From the NCBI GenBank assembly GCA_040756735.1, contig JBFLYC010000049.1:1-14075 (forward strand): DNA of 14,075 nt, written 5' to 3'. The position numbers were made by a program, and so were the translations under genes. The stretch is from JBFLYC01 sp040756735. GTDB taxonomy: Bacteria > Bacillota > DSM-16504 > Desulfitibacterales > Desulfitibacteraceae. The notes under the pieces are model-generated. The model searched no databases. It was not told where the DNA came from and worked only from the letters and a program-made list of their open reading frames with translations. This document shows, one piece after another, positions 7,562-13,865 of the stretch (positions are counted from its first letter, which is position 1; each line of letters begins with the position of its first letter).

Positions 7562-7962
7562 ATGAAGGATAAATTTTCCATTGGTCAGATTTCAAAATTA
7601 TATAATATCCCCGTTAAAACTCTCATAACATAATTGTTAGTAAGGTTGGACTCACAGTTTCTAAAGACAATATAATGAAAATGAATTTTGATGAGTACAA
7701 TTCCATATTTGTATTATTAGAAGAAAGTGTTGAAAATCATACATTTGCAGATAAAATAGAACAAGGTTCTTATGCTTGTGTTAGTTTTAGAGGCAGCCGC
7801 AGCGAATCTCCTAAATACTACAAAATGATGCTTAAATACATGAATGAAAACGGATTAGAGATAATTGGAGATTCTATAGAGCGGACAATGATCGATCAAT
7901 TTATTTCCGAAGATAAGAGCTGCCATCTTACCGAAATCCAAATACCTGTAAAAAAGTGTTGA
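7562..7962 (+). pseudogene. MerR-family regulator with internal deletion
   Basis: The ATG at 7562 begins MKDKFSIGQISKLYNIPVKTL, the first half of a MerR-family winged-helix domain of the BltR type, then hits TAA at 7631-7633. The text resumes in another frame: from about 7633, IVSKVGLTVSKDNIMKMNFD leads directly into a GyrI-like effector-binding domain ending in LTEIQIPVKKC at 7962. The rest of the DNA-binding domain (after KTL the family continues RYYDEIGL...), the coiled coil and the start of the effector domain are missing. I estimate well over 100 residues, judged against a usual length of about 270. No transposon boundary is seen, so a simple deletion is likely. The gene cannot make a DNA-binding activator. 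The intact exporter behind it and its MerR-type promoter were presumably the target. Confidence 0.85.
7675..7962 (+). CDS. Orphan GyrI-like effector-binding domain (MerR C-terminal fragment)
   Basis: 95 residues if translated from the ATG at 7675. It carries YACVSFRGSRSESPKYYKMM and IIGDSIERTMID, the pattern of the ligand-binding domain of BltR/BmrR-type regulators. There is no Shine-Dalgarno sequence before this ATG, and the open frame extends upstream to 7618, so it is best read as the tail of the broken regulator. If expressed it could bind the regulator's ligand but not DNA. Its stop codon TGA (7960-7962) overlaps the -35 box of the exporter promoter. Confidence 0.45.
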   Translation: MKMNFDEYNSIFVLLEESVENHTFADKIEQGSYACVSFRGSRSESPKYYKMMLKYMNENGLEIIGDSIERTMIDQFISEDKSCHLTEIQIPVKKC

Positions 7963-7989
7963 CCCTCCGGTAACTGGATAGTTTAAAAT
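7959..7989 (+). promoter_or_regulatory. MerR-type promoter/operator of the LysE-family gene
   Basis: -35 TTGACC (7959-7964) and -10 TAAAAT (7984-7989) are separated by exactly 19 bp, the overlong spacer characteristic of MerR-activated promoters. The spacer carries a dyad: ACCCTCCGG (7962-7970) and CTGGATAGT (7974-7982) around TAA, symmetric at six of nine positions. Such promoters need a bound MerR protein to untwist the DNA for transcription (established for BmrR, SoxR and MerR). The adjacent regulator gene is deleted. Confidence 0.8.
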
Positions 7990-8042
7990 AGGTGTAACCA
8001 GTTTCGTTTTTGAATTTGGAAATAAAAAATGGAGGGTAAACT

Positions 8043-8684
8043 ATGATAGCTATTTTCTTGCAATCACTGCTTATTGGTTATTCGGGGGCGGTTATGCCTG
8101 GACCTGTTTTTACATATACAGTAGACAGAAGTATTCGTCATGGAGTAAAGTCAGGGTTGATTGTATCACTTGGGCATTCTTTTCTTGAATTAATTTTAGT
8201 GGTTTTAATATTTTATGGAGCCGGAAAATATCTTGCCACTGATCTTTCCAGAGCCATCATAGGGCTAATCGGCGGGGCGGTCTTGGGATTTCTGGGGTTT
8301 GGAATGATAAAGGATGTATACTTAAACAAAATTTCCTTGGATGCTCAAGACAGCAAAAGTGATAAAGAGGGAAATATGTTCTTGGCAGGTATCGTATTAA
8401 GTGCATCCAATCCCTATTTCATCATCTGGTGGTCTGTTGTGGGTCTTGCATTGATCATGAACTCTTACAATTCTTTTGGTGTTATAGGTATTGCAATATT
8501 TTATCTTGGACATATTTTAGCTGATATTTCTTGGTTTACCTTTGTTTCCGCCCTTGTAAGCAAAACACGGCACTTAATCAATATTAAAGTATATAAGGTT
8601 ATAATTGTTTTTTTGGCAGTTTGCTTAATAGGTTTCGGAGTTAGTTTCTTTGCAAGCAGTATAAGATATATAGGGTATTTCTAA
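8043..8684 (+). CDS. LysE/RhtB-family exporter
   Basis: Inner-membrane protein of 213 residues with about six hydrophobic helices. The N-terminal GYSGAVMPGPVFTYTVDRSI contains the PGP motif of the LysE/RhtB family, which exports amino acids and related small molecules. The second half carries LSASNPYFIIWW, the conserved NP(Y/K) segment of this fold. A charged loop (about residues 97-110, QDSKSDKEG) lies between helices. The ATG follows GGAGGG (8031-8036) by 6 bases. It is intact and of normal length. Its promoter is of MerR type while the neighbouring regulator is broken, so expression is probably low unless another MerR protein substitutes (inference). The substrate is unknown. Confidence 0.92.
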   Translation: MIAIFLQSLLIGYSGAVMPGPVFTYTVDRSIRHGVKSGLIVSLGHSFLELILVVLIFYGAGKYLATDLSRAIIGLIGGAVLGFLGFGMIKDVYLNKISLDAQDSKSDKEGNMFLAGIVLSASNPYFIIWWSVVGLALIMNSYNSFGVIGIAIFYLGHILADISWFTFVSALVSKTRHLINIKVYKVIIVFLAVCLIGFGVSFFASSIRYIGYF

Positions 8685-8691
8685 ACATAAT

Positions 8692-8722
8692 GCCGGTCAT
8701 GTATCAGCAGTACATAACCGGC
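8692..8722. terminator. Hairpin between convergent exporter and minus-strand genes
   Basis: GCCGGTCATGTA (8692-8703) pairs with TACATAACCGGC (8711-8722) across a 7-base loop. There is one C/A mismatch on the plus strand and a G-U pair on the minus strand, giving a 12-bp stem in that direction. It begins 8 bases after the exporter stop codon, and the T-runs are weak on both sides. Probably a shared terminator. Confidence 0.5.
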
Positions 8723-8764
8723 AGTTATTATTGCAAATTTCAGCAAGAGGTTACCTTTACATTG

Positions 8765-8849
8765 CTTTATGCTATTTTTTAACACCTGTATAAATAAGAA
8801 TTGCATCTCTTAAAAGGAAGGTGCAGTTATGATATCCTTTATGCTATTT
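8765..8849. repeat. Direct repeat of 13 bp
   Basis: CTTTATGCTATTT occurs at 8765-8777 and 8837-8849. The second copy lies within the small ORF at 8810-8923. It may reflect a small local duplication. Confidence 0.45.
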
Positions 8850-8923
8850 AAACTTACACCTAACTCTCTGTAGAATACCAGTAAAATAGTAAAAATCATT
8901 ATGCCCAGAAACACAAGTTTCAC
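8810..8923 (-). CDS. Small predicted membrane peptide, 37 residues
   Basis: GTG start at 8923, preceded by GGAGG (8935-8931) at an ideal 7-base spacing, with a TAA stop at 8812-8810. It reads MKLVFLGIMIFTILLVFYRE with a hydrophobic helix over residues 3-18. A short polar tail LGVSLNSIKDIITAPSF follows. Lys at residue 2 and Arg-Glu at 19-20 flank the helix. I do not recognise a family. It lies 73 bases downstream of the diguanylate cyclase gene on the same strand and could be cotranscribed with it. The ribosome binding site and single clean transmembrane segment argue for a real gene; the short length keeps confidence moderate. Confidence 0.55.
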   Translation of the reverse strand: MKLVFLGIMIFTILLVFYRELGVSLNSIKDIITAPSF

Positions 8924-8996
8924 GTGGTTACCTCCAATTCCTTTATTTCTGTTAAGTTTTTCAAGCAAACCATCCTATACCAACACTTAGCAAGCT

Positions 8997-10106
8997 TTAA
9001 CTGCAATTAATTGTATTCTTGCCTGCTTTCTTTCCTTTATAAAGGAGTTTATCTGCTCTATTAATAAAGGTCTGCGAATCATCTTCATCGTACAGCGCTG
9101 TTACCCCCATGCTAAAAGCAACTGTTCCTACAGTTCCAAAGGAAGTATTAGCTATAGCTTTTTGCAGCCTTTGAGCTGTGGCCAGCGCCTTTTCAAGACC
9201 TAAATACGGCAGCAAAATAATGAACTCCTCTCCACCCCACCTGGCCAATACATCTGTTTCTCTAACCTGGTGACTTAACAATTGAGCTGCTTCTACCAAG
9301 ACAGAGTCGCCCACGAGATGCCCATAATTATCATTAATATTCTTGAAATCATCTATATCAAGCATTATAAGTGAAAGCTCAAAATTATACCGTCTGGAAT
9401 TTGCAATCCACTTGGCCAACTCCTGGTCAAATTTTAGACGATTATACAATTGTGTTAAGGAATCTTTAGTTGAAAGTTCCTCTAAACGTTTACTGTAAAA
9501 AAACTGTTTTCTTTTGTTTATTTCTAAACGGAATGAAGTTATTGAGTTTAAAATTATAGCCAGAATAGTATACACAATACCTGCCGAAAAATGTGCCATT
9601 TTTATATCCTTTATATATACAAGTGATACCAGTATAAATCCTACTGCAACAAAAACTGCGGCAATATTCTTAAACACCCATTTATTTGGCATGAGAAAGA
9701 TACCTAAAATAATTAGCATTACTCCATAGGCTTGAATTAAAAAATCTGGCGATTCGTATTGATAGAATATGTAAATAAATGACATGGAAACAATAACTTC
9801 ATAGATTGTTATCACAGATGCCAGTTTTTCATAGTTCTTAAAAGAATCAATTTTCAGGTATAGGATTACAATTAGAATAAGTATGGCAATTCTATTGATT
9901 AATATTTTGATAATAGTTAGAGAATCGCTTATTAAATAGTAATCAGGAATTATAAAAAGAAAATATAATACTCCGAGGGCTAACAGCATGGGCTTTATAT
10001 ATTTTAGAAGTCCCTTTATTTCGTTATTAAAAAACTCCTTTTCTAACTCTTTATCCTTAAACTCAGCAGTAATGGAAATAGAATCATCATTTTTTATAAA
10101 TAACAT
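8997..10106 (-). CDS. Membrane-bound diguanylate cyclase (GGDEF family)
   Basis: Makes cyclic di-GMP from two GTP. 369 residues: a cytosolic N-terminus, about six membrane helices (roughly 36-195) forming an unnamed MASE-like sensor region, a short linker EINKRKQFFYSKRLEELSTK, then the GGDEF domain from about 211. Visible active-site parts are LDIDDF with D250 (metal), NDNYGH and the catalytic loop RWGGEEF (GGEEF 291-295), an active variant. RETD at 282-285, five residues before GGEEF, is the product-inhibition I-site. The ATG follows AGGGGAC. A good promoter lies upstream. No PilZ, EAL or c-di-GMP riboswitch is seen in the window, so its target is elsewhere. Confidence 0.93.
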   Translation of the reverse strand: MLFIKNDDSISITAEFKDKELEKEFFNNEIKGLLKYIKPMLLALGVLYFLFIIPDYYLISDSLTIIKILINRIAILILIVILYLKIDSFKNYEKLASVITIYEVIVSMSFIYIFYQYESPDFLIQAYGVMLIILGIFLMPNKWVFKNIAAVFVAVGFILVSLVYIKDIKMAHFSAGIVYTILAIILNSITSFRLEINKRKQFFYSKRLEELSTKDSLTQLYNRLKFDQELAKWIANSRRYNFELSLIMLDIDDFKNINDNYGHLVGDSVLVEAAQLLSHQVRETDVLARWGGEEFIILLPYLGLEKALATAQRLQKAIANTSFGTVGTVAFSMGVTALYDEDDSQTFINRADKLLYKGKKAGKNTINCS

Positions 10107-10194
10107 CAGGTCCCCCTAATCAATAAGTGCTAATCATAATAAATTGAGCCATACAATAGACCATTCTTTTTTATCTAAAAACGTTTTATTAGGT

Positions 10195-10223
10195 ATTCTA
10201 CCATAATATGTCATAGGCAACAA
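10195..10223 (-). promoter_or_regulatory. Promoter of the diguanylate cyclase gene
   Basis: On the minus strand: -35 TTGTTG (10223-10218), 17-bp spacer, -10 TAGAAT (10200-10195), with the extended -10 bases TGG just before it. It predicts a leader of about 80 bases. Confidence 0.6.
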
Positions 10224-10296
10224 TCATTTAGAACCTGGAACATTTAACCCTTGTTTAAGGTCTATAAAAATAAAACCTTTGAAAAGAGGGATTTAA

Positions 10297-11550
10297 ATGA
10301 TCAGATATCCGAAAAAGCTGATAGTCTTGCTCTTACTGTTCCTGTACCTTGGGGCGCTGTTGGGCACGGCGGGCTGTAGTTTTAGAGGAGAACCAGCTTT
10401 TGCTGAACCCGCCGACAATGTAGATCCACGCCTGGTCAAGGCCAACACGGGGTTTGCAATCAACCTGTTCCATGCTCTCTTGGAGGAAACACCCGATGAA
10501 AATATCTTTATTTCACCAGCCAGCGTTTCCCTTGCCCTGGCGATGACATATAACGGGGCTGCCGGGGAAACCGCCGGCGCCATGGAAGAAGTGCTGCAGT
10601 TCCAGGGTATGAGTGTAGAAGAGATTAATGCTGCCTTTGCTGATCTGCGCAGTATCCTGCAAAATCCTGACCCAAAGGTGGAACTGTCTATTGCCAATTC
10701 TCTTTGGGCACGTCAAGGAGCGCAGTTTTATGAAGACTTCCTGCAGCGAAACCGCGAATACTACGGGGCGGAGGTAGCGGAACTGGATTTTGATCTTCCA
10801 GATGCCGCCGACAGAATTAATCGTTGGGTGGAACAGCAAACAAAGGAGAAAATCAAAGACCTGATTGAACCTCCCATTCATCCCATGACGGTTCTCTTTT
10901 TAATCAATGCCATCTACTTTAAAGCGGACTGGGCAAAACCTTTTAATCCAAAACAAACCCGGGAGATACCTTTCCATCTGCCGGACGGGAGCAGTAAACA
11001 ACACCCGGTCATGTTCCGTGAAGGAGACTTCCAATATTTCCATGGTGAAGGCTTCCGGGCTGTGGCCATACCTTATGGGAAGACAGATCGAGTCAGCATG
11101 TACATCTTCCTTCCCGACCCTGATCAAACACTGAAGAATTTTTACGGCCAGCTCGATGCAGCCGCCTGGAACACCTGGCTTAAGTCATTCCAGAAAACGG
11201 AAGGTTCAGTGGGGCTTCCCCGCTTCAAGTTTGAGTATGAATCTTCTCTTAACGATATCCTCAAGGCGCTGGGTATGGAGGTTGCCTTTGACGAAACTGC
11301 GGCTGATTTCTCCGCCATGAGACCCACTCCTCCCAGGCTCTTTATCGCCGAAGTCAAGCATAAGACCTATGTTGAGGTGGACGAAAAAGGTACTGAAGCC
11401 GCTGCCGCAACCTCAGTGGAAATAAAGTGTGAATCGGCTCCCTTGAACTGGTTTTCCATGGTCATGGACCGGCCTTTCTTCTTTAGTATAGTTGATAACA
11501 AGACCGGCTCCATCCTGTTTATGGGCTCGGTAACCGACCCGCTGCAATAA
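10297..11550 (+). CDS. Lipoprotein serpin (serine protease inhibitor, I4 family)
   Basis: 417 residues. The signal sequence has an RYPKK basic start, a Leu-rich core and a lipobox ending in TAGC with acceptor Cys27, so the protein is probably anchored outside the membrane. Serpin landmarks: NIFISPASVSLALAMTYNGA (69-88), NAIYFKADW (204-212), and the reactive-centre hinge EKGTEAAAATS (363-373) whose short side chains allow loop insertion, as in inhibitory serpins. The C-terminal FFFSIVDNKTGSILFMGSV is canonical. By the 17-residue rule P1-P1' is Glu379-Ser380, preceded by Lys377-Cys378; loop-length variation could shift this. The gene is visibly more GC-rich than its neighbours, suggesting separate ancestry. 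The ATG follows GAGGG at 6 bases. It is divergent from the cyclase gene. The target protease is unknown. Confidence 0.95.
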   Translation: MIRYPKKLIVLLLLFLYLGALLGTAGCSFRGEPAFAEPADNVDPRLVKANTGFAINLFHALLEETPDENIFISPASVSLALAMTYNGAAGETAGAMEEVLQFQGMSVEEINAAFADLRSILQNPDPKVELSIANSLWARQGAQFYEDFLQRNREYYGAEVAELDFDLPDAADRINRWVEQQTKEKIKDLIEPPIHPMTVLFLINAIYFKADWAKPFNPKQTREIPFHLPDGSSKQHPVMFREGDFQYFHGEGFRAVAIPYGKTDRVSMYIFLPDPDQTLKNFYGQLDAAAWNTWLKSFQKTEGSVGLPRFKFEYESSLNDILKALGMEVAFDETAADFSAMRPTPPRLFIAEVKHKTYVEVDEKGTEAAAATSVEIKCESAPLNWFSMVMDRPFFFSIVDNKTGSILFMGSVTDPLQ

Positions 11551-11564
11551 GATTTAATGTGAAG

Positions 11565-11593
11565 TTGACAGCAACATCATTATTATATATTAT
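11565..11593 (+). promoter_or_regulatory. Strong promoter of the Phd-Uma2 gene
   Basis: Consensus -35 TTGACA (11565-11570), 17-bp spacer, -10 TATTAT (11588-11593). The predicted transcript start is near 11600, inside the palindromic operator, so repressor binding there would block initiation. It begins 15 bases after the serpin stop codon. Confidence 0.75.
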
Positions 11594-11594
11594 T

Positions 11595-11625
11595 AAATTA
11601 GCTAAAATTTTTAATTAGCTAATTT
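11595..11625. promoter_or_regulatory. Paired TTAGCTAA palindromes, candidate Phd operator
   Basis: AAATTAGCTAA (11595-11605) and TTAGCTAATTT (11615-11625) form 11-bp inverted arms. Each contains the self-palindrome TTAGCTAA, and AATTAGCTAATT (11613-11624) is a perfect 12-bp palindrome. The array abuts the -10 box and touches the GGAGG ribosome binding site. Phd/YefM antitoxins repress their own promoters by binding paired palindromes (established), so this is the expected autoregulatory site of the next gene; binding is inferred. Confidence 0.6.
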
Positions 11626-11638
11626 GGAGGTGCGCCTT

Positions 11639-12358
11639 ATGGAAATTTCATCCACCGAAGTACAGAACAATTTCGGACGCTACTTAAAACTGGCGCAGTT
11701 CGAAGACATAATTGTCACGAAAAACGGGAAAAAAGCAGTGGTTATAAAACCCTATGCAGAATCCGAAAAAAACTTTGCAACTGTATCGGAAGAGGCTGAA
11801 GGATATGATTGGAAGAGTGAGGAGATATCCTATGAGGATTTTCTAAAGCTTTCTGAGGAAAGTGAAAACCGCTATGAATATATTGACGGGGAAGTCTACC
11901 TGCTTGCATCACCCTCTTTTGACCATCAAAATATCATTATGGAAATATCCAATACCTTTTACAACTGGTTTAAAGGAAAGAAATGCAGACCGCTGACAGC
12001 GCCATTTGATGTTACACTAAGCAAAGATGGCAATAAAAATGTTGTACAACCGGATATTATTGTGATTTGCGATATGGAAAATATCAATGAAAAAGGCAGG
12101 TATACAGGGATACCCGCCATGGTAGTTGAAGTTCTATCTGAGTCGACACAGCAGAAGGACATGCTGAAAAAGCTTAATTTATATTTTTACAGTGGTATAA
12201 AAGAATACTGGATTGTCAGCCCTTTACGTAAAGAAGTCTATGCTTACTATTTTGAAGACCAGGACATCAAAGAGTACCGTGTATATAAAGGAATTGAGGT
12301 AGTGCAGTCTATGACTTTTGAAGGTTTGGAGATTCCCCTGGAACAAATATTTGCGTAA
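11639..12358 (+). CDS. Phd/YefM antitoxin-like domain fused to Uma2-family (PD-(D/E)XK) nuclease
   Basis: I start at the ATG at 11639 (239 residues), because GGAGG (11626-11630) is 8 bases upstream. A TTG at 11624 would overlap that site. Residues 1-40 (MEISSTEVQNNFGRYLKLAQ, then VTKNGKKAVVI) match the DNA-binding N-terminus of Phd/YefM antitoxins. Residues about 65-239 are a Uma2/DUF820 domain: YEYIDGEVYLLASPS, the PD pair (138-139) in QPDIIVICD, EVLSEST with E164, then D174, K178 and YFYSGIKEYWIVSP. Uma2 proteins have a PD-(D/E)XK nuclease fold; activity is unproven. No separate toxin gene (Doc, RelE) follows; the next gene is convergent. The fusion could be a self-repressing nuclease targeted by its Phd part (inference). 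Confidence 0.9.
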   Translation: MEISSTEVQNNFGRYLKLAQFEDIIVTKNGKKAVVIKPYAESEKNFATVSEEAEGYDWKSEEISYEDFLKLSEESENRYEYIDGEVYLLASPSFDHQNIIMEISNTFYNWFKGKKCRPLTAPFDVTLSKDGNKNVVQPDIIVICDMENINEKGRYTGIPAMVVEVLSESTQQKDMLKKLNLYFYSGIKEYWIVSPLRKEVYAYYFEDQDIKEYRVYKGIEVVQSMTFEGLEIPLEQIFA

Positions 12359-12381
12359 GTAGTCCAACCAGACTTGTTCTA

Positions 12382-13233
12382 TTAATTAGAATTAACAGTA
12401 TTGTATTCAATATCCACAACCTCAAAATTATACCAGTTGAAATCTCCTGTTGCTAATTTCCAGGTGACTTCCCCTTTGGTAGGGACCCTGATTCCATTAA
12501 ACTCTTTATAATCCATCATGGGGATCGACCAGGTTGCCAGGACAAACTCTCCATCAAATTCCCCGTATCTTTCAGCAGTAAAATTTACAACTTCACCTTT
12601 CTCGTTAAATGTGAATATCCCCGATCCCGTTACCCCTTTATAGCTCATGGTAGCCCTGGCTGAATTTGCATCGATTTCTTCCCATGTGATATAGCTGCTT
12701 AAAGCAGCAGTTGGGAACCACACTATCTCTGCAAGATACCGTATCAGCGACCCCTGATCTATTTCTTTTCCCTTAGAATCAGCAACCCTTATCAATGAAA
12801 GAACCTTAATGAGCATGTGACCTTTACCTTCATAATACTTATCTCTTCCCACAATGTACGCTAAGGGAGCAGCTTTAATTCTAGCCTTCCAGATAAAACC
12901 CGGTTCGTCAATGGTAAAGTATTGCTTCGCTGCAACAGGCATCCATCGTTGGCCTTCTTTCAATCTCATGACTGCGGTCTGCTTTGAGCTGACTGTAGTG
13001 ATTCTTTCCGTACCAACTACCTGGGAGTATTCCAGCCATTTTTGAACACAAAGTGGCAGTCCAGCTAAATCAGCTTGTTTTATAATTTCATTTTTATCTT
13101 CTACATTACTAAAAAACTCTTTCACTTCTTTTTTGACACTTTGGTTGAACTGAAAACCTGCTATTAATGAAACTGTCACAAGCAAACCTATAATTACTAA
13201 AACACTAATTAACACTACAATAACTTTAAACAT
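12382..13233 (-). CDS. Membrane-anchored DUF6544/DUF6920-like protein
   Basis: 283 residues with one N-terminal membrane helix (about 4-28), then a soluble domain probably outside the membrane. It has LPLCVQKWLEYSQVVG (about 59-74), MRLKEGQRWMPVAAKQYFTI and a late block containing WKLATGDFNWYNFEVVDIEY. This pattern recalls the DUF6544/DUF6920 proteins of Firmicutes, whose function is unknown; the family name is from memory. The ATG at 13233 follows AGGG at about 9 bases; an overlapping ATG five bases upstream is out of frame. It is convergent with the Phd-Uma2 gene, with only 23 bases between. A promoter with a large inverted repeat lies about 175 bases upstream, so it is probably repressed by a dimeric regulator not encoded here. 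Confidence 0.8.
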   Translation of the reverse strand: MFKVIVVLISVLVIIGLLVTVSLIAGFQFNQSVKKEVKEFFSNVEDKNEIIKQADLAGLPLCVQKWLEYSQVVGTERITTVSSKQTAVMRLKEGQRWMPVAAKQYFTIDEPGFIWKARIKAAPLAYIVGRDKYYEGKGHMLIKVLSLIRVADSKGKEIDQGSLIRYLAEIVWFPTAALSSYITWEEIDANSARATMSYKGVTGSGIFTFNEKGEVVNFTAERYGEFDGEFVLATWSIPMMDYKEFNGIRVPTKGEVTWKLATGDFNWYNFEVVDIEYNTVNSN

Positions 13234-13318
13234 ATCATTAATCCCTACCTTTAAGTTCTATATTAGCCTTCAAGCTTTTTCTCCATCTATTTATTTGTTA
13301 TTATGCTAGTTACGTTTT

Positions 13319-13348
13319 TTACTTGTCTAGAATATCTTTCTTATCCAT
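13319..13348 (-). pseudogene. Nine-codon ORF in the leader, possible stub of a lost regulator
   Basis: On the minus strand, ATG at 13348 gives MDKKDILDK and stops at TAA 13321-13319, with AAGGGGA upstream. It is the first ORF after an operator-bearing promoter. The sequence resembles the start of a TetR-type regulator (MDKK..IL..), as if the rest was deleted; it could equally be a leader peptide or chance. Confidence 0.25.
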
Positions 13349-13379
13349 TAGGAGTCCCCTTCTAATAGTATCTTTTTTG

Positions 13380-13421
13380 ATTAGGTAATATATTACTTAT
13401 ATATGTAATGTATTACCTAAT
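13380..13421. promoter_or_regulatory. 17-bp inverted repeat operator
   Basis: ATTAGGTAATATATTAC (13380-13396) and GTAATGTATTACCTAAT (13405-13421) are inverted copies with one mismatch around an 8-base AT centre. Each arm holds a 12-bp GTAATNNATTAC unit; the left is a perfect palindrome. It overlaps the -10 box of the minus-strand promoter, so it is probably a repressor site for a TetR- or MarR-like dimer pair. Confidence 0.65.
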
Positions 13422-13435
13422 TTATTATTTGTCAA
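13407..13435 (-). promoter_or_regulatory. Promoter toward the DUF6544/DUF6920-like gene
   Basis: On the minus strand: -35 TTGACA (13435-13430), 17-bp spacer, -10 TACATT (12-7 positions inward, 13412-13407), inside the right arm of the inverted repeat. The transcript would start near 13400, giving a leader of about 165 bases that contains the nine-codon ORF. Confidence 0.6.
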
Positions 13436-13452
13436 GAGCTTTTAAAAGTAAT

Positions 13453-13508
13453 AAAAAACCCCCTCGCATAAAATTTCGACAGGATGTTTTTACTGGTATG
13501 CAAAGGGG
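13453..13508 (-). terminator. Large-loop terminator on the minus strand
   Basis: As minus-strand RNA, CCCCTTTGCAT (13508-13498) pairs with ATGCGAGGGG (13469 leftward), giving 11 pairs with two G-U. The loop is 28 bases, and the stem is followed by one G and TTTTTT (13458-13453). It would stop transcripts arriving from the right before the promoter of the DUF gene. The large loop lowers confidence. Confidence 0.45.
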
Positions 13509-13552
13509 CTGGAGAAGAATTGGTTCTCGTAGCCACAAAAAAACAATTTTAA

Positions 13553-13723
13553 ACCTTAATATTTGTATCAAAACTACCTGTTGATGAAACCCAAGTATCA
13601 ACGCAGAGAACAGCAGCGGCCATGGCTATTACGTTTTCCGGTTGCGGTAAAACCGGGGTGAGGAAAGAAAAGTTTATACCTACAGACAACATGAAGGTTC
13701 AAAACTCGCTGGAAGAGCGATAG
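13553..13723 (+). other. Unidentified GC-rich island with overlapping fragments on both strands
   Basis: From about 13590 to 13690 the GC content rises sharply within an AT-rich spacer. On the plus strand one frame is open from 13553 to a TAG at 13721-13723 with no proper start, and includes AAAMAITFSGCGKTGVRKE. That TAG lies inside a terminator hairpin. On the minus strand a 47-codon frame starts at 13699 (MLSVGINFSFLTPVLPQPEN). CCGGTT-GCGGTAA-AACCGG forms a hairpin near 13640-13658. I recognise neither reading. It could be the tail of a degraded gene or a small RNA with its own terminator. Confidence 0.35.
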
Positions 13724-13734
13724 CGAGCTTTTTT
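13705..13734 (+). terminator. Rho-independent terminator after the GC-rich island
   Basis: CTCGCT (13705-13710) pairs with AGCGAG (13722-13727), followed by C and TTTTTT (13729-13734). An alternative partner AGCG at 13716-13719 allows a second fold. The opposite strand has a shorter TTTT, so weak bidirectional use is possible. Confidence 0.6.
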
Positions 13735-13865
13735 CCGAAACTCAACATTTTGGACATTTAAGCATTATTTGGCAAATACTTAGTGCGATAAATCACCTCT
13801 ATTTTCCATTTGCATATAATGTATTAAAAGGCGTCTTTATTTTTTATATGAGAAAAACTGTTACC

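Noticed and set aside
10224..10296. Serpin promoter around TTGTTT and TATAAA near 10250-10267
   Set aside because: The two boxes are only about 6 bp apart and no alternative -35 at 16-18 bp is convincing.
10293..11357. Several antisense and alternate-frame ORFs across the serpin gene
   Set aside because: They arise from the higher GC content of the serpin coding strand; none has a start signal or recognisable domain.
11624..11638. TTG start five codons upstream for the Phd-Uma2 gene
   Set aside because: It would overlap the GGAGG site that properly serves the ATG at 11639, which also begins the conserved Phd N-terminus.
13590..13740. Possible riboswitch or tRNA in the GC-rich island
   Set aside because: I compared the sequence with remembered consensus elements (c-di-GMP-I, cobalamin, THF, T-box, tRNA T-arm) and none fits; kept only as an unidentified element.
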